NCBI GenBank assembly: GCA_000697475.1 | Contig: JNEU01000843.1 | Span: 1-52,502, forward strand | Source of the DNA: Lichtheimia corymbifera B2541 | Lineage: Eukaryota > Mucoromycota > Mucoromycetes > Mucorales > Lichtheimiaceae | Length of the DNA: 52,502 bases | Direction: 5' to 3' | Shown here: piece by piece, positions 32,446 through 40,727 of the stretch | Layout of the letters: every line of letters starts with the position of its first letter | How positions within the stretch are numbered: position 1 is the first letter of the stretch | Notes under the pieces: generated by a model | Seen by the model: the letters and a program-made list of their open reading frames with translations, nothing else | Told to the model about the DNA's origin: nothing | Databases searched by the model: none | Position numbers and translations under genes: made by a program

Positions 32446-33693
32446 CTATGATCGTCCTCGAATAAGACGCATAAATATGTCTGTCACTCGTTGTCGTCTT
32501 GTGTAACCAAGGAATCCAAGCGCACCAAAAACAGTGCAGGTGACCAAGAGTCGAGAGAATCGATATGCCGGAGACACATTGTTGTTGGCGGTGGTGGATG
32601 AAAGGGTTTTGGACTGTAAATGCTCCTTGATATGAACCGAGTCAATCACACGACGCTCTTGATCCAATACAATACGCAAATGACGACCTGATGCACTGTA
32701 TCCTCCATCTTTTCGTTGAGGGCCTTCATACGGCTTTAGAGGTTCACCATGTAGTCCTTGACCAAAGAAACCGACCTTGTCGAGTCGTGGCAGATACAAT
32801 TCATAGGCTGGCATATATGTATCCACGAATGCCCGTACATCCTCATCCGACATACCCTGCACACCGCGTGTCGCTTTCATGTGATGTTCTTGTTGCAATC
32901 GCCAGTTGTAGACTTGTTCCAATTTAGCAGGGGATAAATGGATGAAAATATCAAACATGGAATAGAGTTGCGATTCGTATTGCTCCAAGTTGGTATTCAT
33001 TTGTGATAGATAGGCAAGTGGGAGTTTGGCAATGCAGCTGTTGGGAGTTGCATGACGATGCACACGTTCAAGTTCAGTGGGCAGTAATGGTTTGAATCCT
33101 TGTGACCATCCTTCGAAAAGTATCACGTCGTAAGGTGCCTTGGTTGGTTTCCAATCCGACAAGGGACGTCGATCGCCCAATCCACCAAACAAGGATTTGT
33201 CATAGGACGGAATACGCACTTGATGCTCGCTTTGCTGTACCAAATGGGTGAGTGTTCTCTTGAGAAGATCGACATCATGCGATCCAGGTTGTCCTCGATA
33301 TTGGAACAACGGGTTGCCGGGATTGGCTTCACTCAACTTGGCTTGCTCTGCTCGTGTAAGATAGAAATCATCCAACGAAAAACTGACAACATTCAGGTTG
33401 TGAGGCTCGCTGCCGAGTAAATGACTCAACGTATCGCAAAGTGTGGTCTTGCCGCTTCCTTGACAACCCGAAACGCCTACTACCAGAGGTCGACTTGGAA
33501 GCTGTTTGTTTTTACGATCCTCCAGGTACGCCTTCCGATGCTCCAAAATGTGCTCGAGCGATGCCTTGGTCTGTGGCAACATGCTGTATGAAATCGACAT
33601 GGGGACGACGATGCGTTGTGAGTAAAACAAGCGAGAGGAGGAGGAGGAGGATCTAACACACGCACTGGCGCGCGTTGCACCAGTCGGCTCCAA
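32446..33693 (-). CDS. TDA10 / D-glycerate 3-kinase-like P-loop ATPase
   Basis: Intronless, 415 residues. The P-loop GVSGCQGSGKTTL (about 73-85), SLDDFYLTRAEQ, GNPLFQYRGQPGSHDVDLL and the phosphate-binding VILFEGWSQGF are the landmarks of yeast Tda10 and plant GLYK kinases. Relatives convert D-glycerate to 3-phosphoglycerate, or have an unassigned kinase role in fungi. The first ~35 residues (RASACVRSSSSSSRLFYSQRI) are Arg/Ser-rich like a mitochondrial presequence. A second Met at residue 32 would give a cytosolic form. Unlike yeast Tda10 (~290 aa), there is a C-terminal extension ending in one hydrophobic segment (LLVTCTVFGALGFLGY) followed by TRRQR, like a tail anchor. The gene converges on the LIN1-like gene with 53 bp between stop codons, so their 3' UTRs must overlap. 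Confidence 0.88.
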   Translation of the reverse strand: MEPTGATRASACVRSSSSSSRLFYSQRIVVPMSISYSMLPQTKASLEHILEHRKAYLEDRKNKQLPSRPLVVGVSGCQGSGKTTLCDTLSHLLGSEPHNLNVVSFSLDDFYLTRAEQAKLSEANPGNPLFQYRGQPGSHDVDLLKRTLTHLVQQSEHQVRIPSYDKSLFGGLGDRRPLSDWKPTKAPYDVILFEGWSQGFKPLLPTELERVHRHATPNSCIAKLPLAYLSQMNTNLEQYESQLYSMFDIFIHLSPAKLEQVYNWRLQQEHHMKATRGVQGMSDEDVRAFVDTYMPAYELYLPRLDKVGFFGQGLHGEPLKPYEGPQRKDGGYSASGRHLRIVLDQERRVIDSVHIKEHLQSKTLSSTTANNNVSPAYRFSRLLVTCTVFGALGFLGYTRRQRVTDIFMRLIRGRS

Positions 33694-34523
33694 TTTTACT
33701 CACATGATATTGTGACACCCTTTGACAATTCATCATCTTTCCTTCTTATGCAACGTACACCATCATCATGCATGATCCATTTTCTTGTTTCGGTCTCAAC
33801 TTTCATATGCATTATAGCTGATGCAGGGTGGTATAAAATGAGGCAGGGCATACTTATTTCTGATACAGTATCACAGCACGTCTTTGGTAATTCTCCGGAG
33901 GACAAGGACCATGGGAAAACATGTCAATACGCTTGACTTGCCATAGCACATTCTCCACATTCAAGTTAGGCACAATCACTCCAAAGCAATAAAAACATCT
34001 TAGAATTGATATTTTCCACCTAATTTGGACACGAGACCTAATCAGAAAGATCGACTACATTTTTGGATCATTGTGTAGGTGTATCAATGGGAAGTCGGAA
34101 GCATTGCAACAATAGGGTAAAGACACACAATGGCAACACACCTTTCTATAGACCACAGTAATGGTTCTTTGTCTCTACTACATCAACACAGCAGTCAATC
34201 CTTTTTCCCATCATCCTATAGCTTAAGCAATCGATGATCGTGTCATGGCCAGAATATGCATTCTTTAATTTTCCAATCGAGAAATGTACACACCATATAC
34301 GGCAATGCGCTATTAGGAATAAGCTCGGTGTTCTTTGTATTCATGCGTTTCATTATACTGCTCTCCTGCTCATTGTATGCGTGTATGATGACCCAATATC
34401 ATTGACCTATTATTGCCGCCTTCGTTCTTTACCCAACACAAAGGGCACACCCATATCAGTGATCATATAAAGAGTGAGGGGATTAAAAGAAGATCACCCA
34501 TCCATACATCTTTTTTTCGTTCC
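33694..34523. promoter_or_regulatory. Divergent 830-bp intergenic region
   Basis: No gene recognised. It serves as upstream region for the TDA10-like gene (minus) and the repeat-protein gene (plus). A TATA box for the latter is at 34466-34472. Confidence 0.45.
34466..34472 (+). promoter_or_regulatory. TATA box of the glutamine-rich repeat protein gene
   Basis: TATAAAG 58 bp upstream of the ATG at 34524. A possible in-frame ATG at 34413 lies upstream of this TATA, so 34524 is the better start. Confidence 0.55.
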
Positions 34524-36095
34524 ATGAGCCAATCCAGTCTTCCACCGTTGCCTCCAAATGATGATCTCCATAGCGATGACAGCAGAGGAACTGATTCTTC
34601 TCGAGAACAAATGGACATAGACATGGACCTAGAACTTGAGCTAATCCTAGAACGAGAAGAAGAGCAACAACTAGAAGAGCTACGACACGTAGAAGAGCTA
34701 CGACAGCAACAAGAAGAGCTACGACGACAACAAGAAGAGCTACGACGACAACAAGAGCAGCGGCAACAAGAAGAGCAACGACAACAACAAGAACAGCAGC
34801 AAGAACAGCAGCAAGAACAGCAGCAAGGGCAAGAACAAGATCAGCTACAAATACGACAACCCCGCCCTCGTCCAAGAATAGCATGTCCTGAATGCAATGA
34901 AAACATCAGATTGGACCTTTATGACATACATCATGCACAAAGACATGTCGATATCGTGAATTTGCGTTACAGAAGGATGCAAAGTATGTGCCTGTAAGCA
35001 GTATGAAGATGATGGCTGATACATTTCATCTATTTTGTAGAAAGGGTACTCCTAGCGCGGAACCATGAGGATGAATTATTTCATTGTCTCTGCGGAAATT
35101 TCAACAATGAAGATGCTTGTACAATGCATTTTCATGCATCTGACAATTGCGAATTTTCGGATCCCATACTGCAACAACAAAGACCAATAGCTGATCAAGA
35201 ATCCCCGTTTTCGGACCTCATACTACAACAGCAAAGATCAATAGCTGATGAAGCATCCGCTGATGATGGTGCATTTTCGGACCCTATACAGCAACAACAA
35301 AGACCAATAGCTGATGAAGCATCCACTGACGATGGTGCATTTTCGGACCCAATACTGCAACAACAAAAACCAATAGCTGATGAAGAATCCACTTGGCATG
35401 ATGATCAACCGCCTTCGAGTAGTGCTGGCCAAGAAGAAGAAGAAGAAAGAAGAGATGATACCGAGGAGCAAGATGAACCAGCCAGTAGTAGTCATGGTCA
35501 GCAAGAAGAAGAAGATGATGATGATACTGCACCAACAAAAGAACAGCAAAGCGATGATGAGCAAGAAGAAAAGTCAGCATCCCATAGTACTCAGCAAGAT
35601 GATGAAGATGCAAAGACATCGTTTATGGAGACCACAATCACGGTGGAGAACGAACTCAGCGAGTGGGAACAGCAATCGCAAGCTATAAAGTCAAAAGCCA
35701 CGTCCATGACACAGTGGCATGAGAAGCAATCACATCATATGAACGAGCAATTTGCAAGCCTTTCCAATCAATTTGACCATATCATGCAAGACCAGGCACA
35801 ACACTCGTATGACATGCAACAACAGCTGCGCGTGCTTTTGCATTCACTTTGCGGAAATAACAGTGCTCTCTTTTCGACTCCTCAACATCATCGTCTTGAA
35901 GGGCTGCGACAAGAAAATGCAAGAAAGAATTGGATCCGCTTACTGGTGAAATATCATTTGGGACGCAAGCTAGAAAACGTGGAGATCGAGTCAGCATTAC
36001 AAGGCGGTGAGATCAGCAGCGATATCCAGGCACCAGATGTCCTTGATATGATCGATTATGTTCTTGCTTTTATTTTTGAATTGGATACCAAGTAG
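34524..36095 (+). CDS. Unrecognised Gln/Glu-rich protein with Cys/His clusters and 22-residue repeats
   Basis: Two exons, 34524-34983 and 35041-36095, joined in phase by a 57-bp intron, giving 504 residues. Layout: acidic N-terminus; residues ~45-108 a Gln/Glu/Arg coiled-coil tract (EELRRQQEELRRQQEQRQQ); a basic PRPRPR patch; a C2H2-like cluster (CPECN...IHHAQRH, C121, C124, H137, H141); a second Cys/His cluster (CLCG...C..HFH...C, 169-190). Next come about four repeats of FSDPILQQQRPIADEASADD (~192-275), a Ser/Glu/Gln-rich linker, and a conserved-looking helical C-terminus (NWIRLLVKYHLGRK...APDVLDMIDYVLAFIFELDTK). I do not recognise the family. The Cys/His clusters suggest metal binding, and the rest suggests oligomerisation through coiled coils; both are inference. 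Confidence 0.75.
35155..35393 (+). repeat. 66-bp coding minisatellite (about 3.6 units)
   Basis: Direct repeats starting near 35155, 35210, 35276 and 35342. The full unit is 66 bp (22 codons); the first unit is shorter. Each unit begins TTTTCGGAYCC and contains CAACAACAAAGACCAATAGCTGATGAAGC. Units differ by a few bases, mostly silent or conservative. The length is a multiple of three, so copy-number change would not break the frame. Confidence 0.9.
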
Positions 36096-36582
36096 TAGTG
36101 CAATATAATTTTACAGTAATAAAGTATGGTTTTGATTCTTTTGTTATATCGTATTTTGGTCAAGGGACTCCATCATTTGCTGCATATCCATTGGCATCAT
36201 CAATAGCGGATCATCAATTTTGCCGGTACGCAAGCGAGCACAGGCATTGACTTTTTTGCATGTATATGGGAAGAATAAGATGGGGGGGGGGCGGCTTATC
36301 CTTCATCAAACATCAAACATATAATTTTTAATGTAGCCATGGAAACGAGTTTATTCAGGTAGTAGTAGTAGTAGCAGTAAAGGGTGATTGCCACCCTTGA
36401 CAGTAAGGCTAACTCCGCACTTGGGTGGGTTATGGTGGTGGCTTGCTTAATGGCAGGGTGGGGGAGAGAGAGAGAGCGGGAACCCCTTTGGTATCTTTGT
36501 TCACTTGAGCGACCGAGGATAGCAAGAGCGAGCGAGAGAGCGAGAGAAACACCAAAGTACGCTTCATACAACAACAAAGAAT
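36096..36582. other. Intergenic region upstream of the PPR gene
   Basis: No gene recognised. It carries short simple repeats: (GTA)n near 36360, a G-run at 36284-36292, and GA/GAGC-rich sequence at 36463-36550 just before the PPR start, likely 5' leader. Confidence 0.45.
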
Positions 36583-38622
36583 ATGGTGTTTCGCTCCTTT
36601 ATATATCCTATACAAAGCCCCATTGGTCGATCACTACATTGTCTTGTCAAAAGCCGTGTAAACACTCTTTTACCACGTCGTCGTACACTCGATGGAGTCG
36701 CCATCGTATCCAGTCGTCATTGGTTCAGCACTCGATCTCGACACCAGTATCAACAATCCACAGCATCATTACCGCCTTCGACTGTATTAACGCCACACGA
36801 CCATATTCCACTTGCAGAACTTCATGCATTGTCTTGCACTACAACTGCTGGCCATTCCTTCGTGACACTTGTCGAGCAAGGGCATTATGCTCAAGCACTC
36901 AATATGATTCAAGACAATATCCATGCTGCTACTCCTGAGGATCGGCAGTTGTTTTTCGAGACGATTGCAAAACGACTGGAGGCTGACGAGTTGTATGCTC
37001 TATTTCGACCCGTACTTGCACAGCAACAGCATAGCAACACAGTGAAGCGGATTGGACGATCAGCTGCAAGGTTTTGGACACGCGAGCAAGTGATTGGAAT
37101 GATGCGATTATGCGAGGATCCAGCTGATGAACGTTTTCAAGTGTATCTTTATCGACGATTGACAATGGCATATCAACGTACCCGGGATTTGAACGCGTTG
37201 TTGGAAGGATTGGAATTGGGAGGTGTATCGACACGATTATACAACATGGCATTACATGCTTGCGTACGATCCAATCAACTTGATCACGCTGAGAAGATAT
37301 TGAAGCGAATGGAACAAAAGGATATACGATGGGATGCGGTGTCATTTGCTATCTTTATGAGGTCACAGCTTGCCAAGGGTCGTCTTGATGAAGCAACTCA
37401 GTCTTTTGATGGCATGATATCCAGTGGAATCGCACCAACGGCACCCACCTATCACTTATTTATCAAGTATTTGGCAAAGAACGGACAATGGCGTGATGTA
37501 GTGCAGTGGTTGGATCGTATGGGTGATATGCAAAATGCAATCACATTGAGGATATTGCTACGAGAGGCGCGTCGACACAAGAATCGACCAGGCATGGCAA
37601 CGGCTTTGGAACGCGTCTTGGATACCGTGCCACCACAACCTATAGAGGATGAGAACAATGTGGGTATTGCAGCATCCACTCTATTACGGCATAAGCGGAC
37701 ACAAAGTGCAATGCAATTGTTGGAAACGTTTCTACGACAACGACATGCTTCAGTACCCAGTGATCAACAACCACAACGACCCCCTTCAGTAAAGATTTAC
37801 AATATGTACATGCAAGCATTATGCCAACAAGGCGATCTCTATGAAGCAGAGCGGGTGTTTAACACATTGACCAACATACCAGCATTTCCGTCACCTGACG
37901 TCTTTTCATATACAATCCTGATTCAAGGCTATGTCAAGCAAGCATCATCTTCAGACGCTACCAAAGCAGTATTTGACTTGTATCGGAAAATGCCTTCACG
38001 GGGTGGACCAACAACGCGTGGCACACTTCAAGGGATGCTACTTGAAGCAACCATCAAAACCCACTCTGGCGATATTTGTGATGTCCGTGAATTGTTTGAT
38101 CAAATGGTGAAGGATGTTGAGGATGATACACTTTGTCTACCTACAGAATCAGCCTTTTGTCCACCCTACCGGAAAGGCGTGTCCCAGTCAATATTGTACA
38201 AACAAGCTCGGAAGCATACGTTGACTATTCTTTACAATGCAATGATGGAAGGCTACTTTGTGTATGAACGTGAGCGACGGCTACGAACAGGCGGTCATGG
38301 CGGGCTGGGCTCAGTCAAAGATGCACTACGATTACTGGATGACGCTGTACGCAAAGACATAAAGTTGAACACAAGGACGCTCAACATTTGGGTACGAGGA
38401 CTTGCAAGGTGGAATCGTGATCTGGAAGCTGCCGAAATGATCGTCAATCAATTCCGGAAGCTTGGAGTTGAACCAGATGAACGAACGACTTGGCATCTTG
38501 TATTTGCTGCATATCGACAATATGATCTTGTACAGGCACGCAAATGGTTACAGGCATACGAAGATCGTGGATTACCCATCACCTATCCTTTACTTGCCGA
38601 CCTCAAGCAGCGTATCATGTAG
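36583..38622 (+). CDS. Mitochondrial-type pentatricopeptide repeat (PPR) protein
   Basis: Intronless, 679 residues. The N-terminus is rich in Arg, Ser and hydrophobics, with no acidic residue in the first ~35 (MVFRSFIYPIQSPIGRSLHC...LLPRRRTLD), fitting a mitochondrial targeting peptide. Degenerate PPR motifs run from ~210 to the end. Examples are YNMALHACVRSNQLDHAEKI, AFIMR-type helices, APTAPTYHLFIKYLAKNGQW, KIYNMYMQALCQQGDLYEAE, DVFSYTILIQGYVKQ, ILYNAMMEGYF and KLGVEPDERTTWHLVFAAYR. Such proteins bind organelle RNA in a sequence-specific way to process, stabilise or translate it. No editing or nuclease domain is seen. The specific RNA target cannot be deduced. The 3' flank is duplicated at 40451-40604. 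Confidence 0.88.
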   Translation: MVFRSFIYPIQSPIGRSLHCLVKSRVNTLLPRRRTLDGVAIVSSRHWFSTRSRHQYQQSTASLPPSTVLTPHDHIPLAELHALSCTTTAGHSFVTLVEQGHYAQALNMIQDNIHAATPEDRQLFFETIAKRLEADELYALFRPVLAQQQHSNTVKRIGRSAARFWTREQVIGMMRLCEDPADERFQVYLYRRLTMAYQRTRDLNALLEGLELGGVSTRLYNMALHACVRSNQLDHAEKILKRMEQKDIRWDAVSFAIFMRSQLAKGRLDEATQSFDGMISSGIAPTAPTYHLFIKYLAKNGQWRDVVQWLDRMGDMQNAITLRILLREARRHKNRPGMATALERVLDTVPPQPIEDENNVGIAASTLLRHKRTQSAMQLLETFLRQRHASVPSDQQPQRPPSVKIYNMYMQALCQQGDLYEAERVFNTLTNIPAFPSPDVFSYTILIQGYVKQASSSDATKAVFDLYRKMPSRGGPTTRGTLQGMLLEATIKTHSGDICDVRELFDQMVKDVEDDTLCLPTESAFCPPYRKGVSQSILYKQARKHTLTILYNAMMEGYFVYERERRLRTGGHGGLGSVKDALRLLDDAVRKDIKLNTRTLNIWVRGLARWNRDLEAAEMIVNQFRKLGVEPDERTTWHLVFAAYRQYDLVQARKWLQAYEDRGLPITYPLLADLKQRIM

Positions 38623-38662
38623 AGTCTCCATTATCCCTTCTCATTCTCCTCCTCCTCCTCCT

Positions 38663-38805
38663 CATCATCATCATCTCCCTTCTCTTCCTTCTTGTTCACA
38701 CACTCTCTCTCTTGTCAAAATATACCATGTAAATCAATCCTGCAATAATTTCCCCTCATCCATGTGCATGTTAAATAGATTGCTGTTTCATCCTATTGAT
38801 TGCTC
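38663..38805 (+). repeat. PPR gene 3' flank, source copy of a dispersed duplicate
   Basis: Starts just after the PPR stop with TCATCATCATCTCCCTTCTC and runs through TGTCAAAATATACCATGTAA, AATCCTGCAATAATTTC, CATGTGCATGTTAAA and TTGCTGTTTCATCCTATTGA. Nearly the same sequence recurs at 40451-40604, 1.8 kb away in the same orientation. Confidence 0.9.
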
Positions 38806-39091
38806 TATCCAAAGATGATAGCTACTTTTGGAAACCTAAAGTGCCTAATTACAACTGATTCTGTATAGGATGCAGAGAATATAGGAGGAAATCGGTCTGT
38901 GTGAGATGAACACCAAATGATTCCGTCATCATTCAGGGTCACAGTAACCTGATGATATGACAGCGAAGAGCTGTACAATAACCAGTTGTAGACAAATGAC
39001 AATAAACCCGACCGGCGGGGGCAGCGTGAAGGTGGATGGGAGCACTAATAGCGAGATATTGTTCCCGCATTCCGGTTTTGGGATTTGTCAA

Positions 39092-39828
39092 TTATCTGAT
39101 ATAATGAAGAGATGTCGACACGAGATGATGATGGCGTTTGTGGGTTGGATTTGGTTGTACTGTTTTCCAGAACGAAGCGCTGACGCGTGCCAAAGTGTTG
39201 AGATGCTTCTTTGATGCTAGTGCATCAAGCGTGTCGAGGAGGGGATTTGAGAAGACCATGGACCCTACTTCTACCATGGAATACAAACATTGATGTTGCC
39301 TGTGCACCATGAAAAAAGATACCCGAAAGCCTAGTAATTCGATATTAGTTTCCTTTGCTTTTTTTGTCATTTGATATGCATACCGTTGACTTGAAATGCA
39401 AAGCATTTGTCGACACTATAATAGTTGATCGTGTCTTTGCTTACGAATGTTGCCAAGCGAAGAGTATCCAGGCAGAGTGCATGCTTGACTGTGGATGAAT
39501 TGCCGGGTTTTACCTCGCCAAACCCTAAAGGAGGACCGTATTTTAATTGGATGATCGTGGATATAACAGCGTCAGGACGTATATTTGATACTTCTTCATT
39601 CTTGTTCGCCCAGCGCAAGACGATGTTCTCTTGGAAGCCGTTAAATCATCACCATGGAAATTCCCCTTCTGCCGCCATCGGAAACTGAATAGATTGAACA
39701 GGAGGATGCACCATGTCAACTTCAGCACCAGACGTAGACCATGGTAGCGAAACCAACTTTTGCAGATGCTCCACGGAGAGATAGCTATATCGAAAGTAAC
39801 AAGGTAGCGTGTATGGGTAGTGACTCAT
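39092..39828 (-). pseudogene. Decayed hypothetical gene with two adjacent in-frame stops
   Basis: Minus-strand model: exon 39828-39384, intron with GTATGC donor and CTAG acceptor, exon 39330-39092, with phase closing. The conceptual product (~225 codons) reads MSHYPYTLPCYFRYSYLSVE near the start, then FNGFQENIVLRWANKNEEVS, GPPLGFGEVKPGNSS, LCLDTLRLATFVSKDTINYY and ends SLHYIR. Codons at 39651-39646 are TGA TGA, just before FNGFQ, in an otherwise continuous frame. No phase-preserving intron removes them. The style (FGEVKPG, D.LRLA.F.K..I) reminds me of uncharacterised multicopy mucoralean proteins, but I cannot name a family. A functional protein from a later start is possible but unlikely. 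Confidence 0.6.
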
Positions 39829-40450
39829 CGAGCCACATGATCGAGGTTTATCTCATTATAAGGGCCTAATATCACAATGAGGACGACGACAACAATGAGA
39901 GCAGGAAATCAAAGAAACTTATGAATGACTACAAGGATCAGCGCTTATTCACAGGGTTGCAAGAAGTGATATACACTCACACCTTGGAAATTTGACCTTG
40001 TAAGCAATCAAAGACGTATGGCAGAGGGAAGAGATTGGTGAGGGTATGATGGGCGGCGACAACATCCTTTTATTGTGCATGGTGGGCGTGGGTATTTCTG
40101 TATGTTGGGGATGGTGCATTGATAAATTGATGCAAGAGCTGATAAAGTGATGGGGCGCCAGGTTGTCAATGCATGTACATTGGCCAGGTTAGGGCAGGTG
40201 ATAAAAGATCTATCAAGGAAGTTAGTCACTTGTACGCCTAATGCACATCCCCGTTATCATAACGATGACTTACCATGTTGTCAACCTACTCTTGGTGTTG
40301 ATATGGGTGCTCGGTGTAAGCAGTGAGGATGATCAAGCCTCCCCTGATATGGCGGTTTGAATCAAGGATGGTGCAAGAGACATGGTGCAAATAGTAAGCC
40401 CTCCCATGGTGGTGATATGACGGCTTCCCCTCCTCACTCATCCTTATTGT
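39829..40450. other. Intergenic region
   Basis: No gene recognised. It lies between the decayed gene and the second copy of the PPR 3' flank. (ATC)n-rich sequence occurs at its right end. Confidence 0.45.
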
Positions 40451-40604
40451 CATCATCATCATCATCATCATCTCCCTTCTCTTCCTTCTTGTTCACAAGC
40501 ACACACACTCTTGTCAAAATATACCATGTAAATCAATCCTGCAATAATTTCTCCCATCCATGTGCATGTTAAAATAGATTGCTGTTTCATCCTATTGATT
40601 GCTC
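40451..40604 (+). repeat. Second copy of the PPR 3' flank
   Basis: Direct-orientation duplicate of 38663-38805. Differences include a longer (CAT)n run, CAAGCACACACACTC replacing CACACACTCTCTCT, and a few single-base changes. No PPR coding sequence precedes this copy; the homology begins in the trinucleotide tract. Confidence 0.9.
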
Positions 40605-40727
40605 CACTCATAAAACAAGATTCAATAACAGATACAATTGTCTTTTAGAGCTGTTATTGCTCATATATCTTATGGGACGTTATAAAAGGAAAGAGTGAGG
40701 GGTATATTGGAATGATAGAGGGTGGAT

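Noticed and set aside
34483..34884. Minus-strand Leu/Val/Ala-rich frame that looks like membrane protein
   Set aside because: It is the antisense of the CAR-codon (Gln/Glu) tract of the repeat protein; repetitive hydrophobic antisense frames are expected there.
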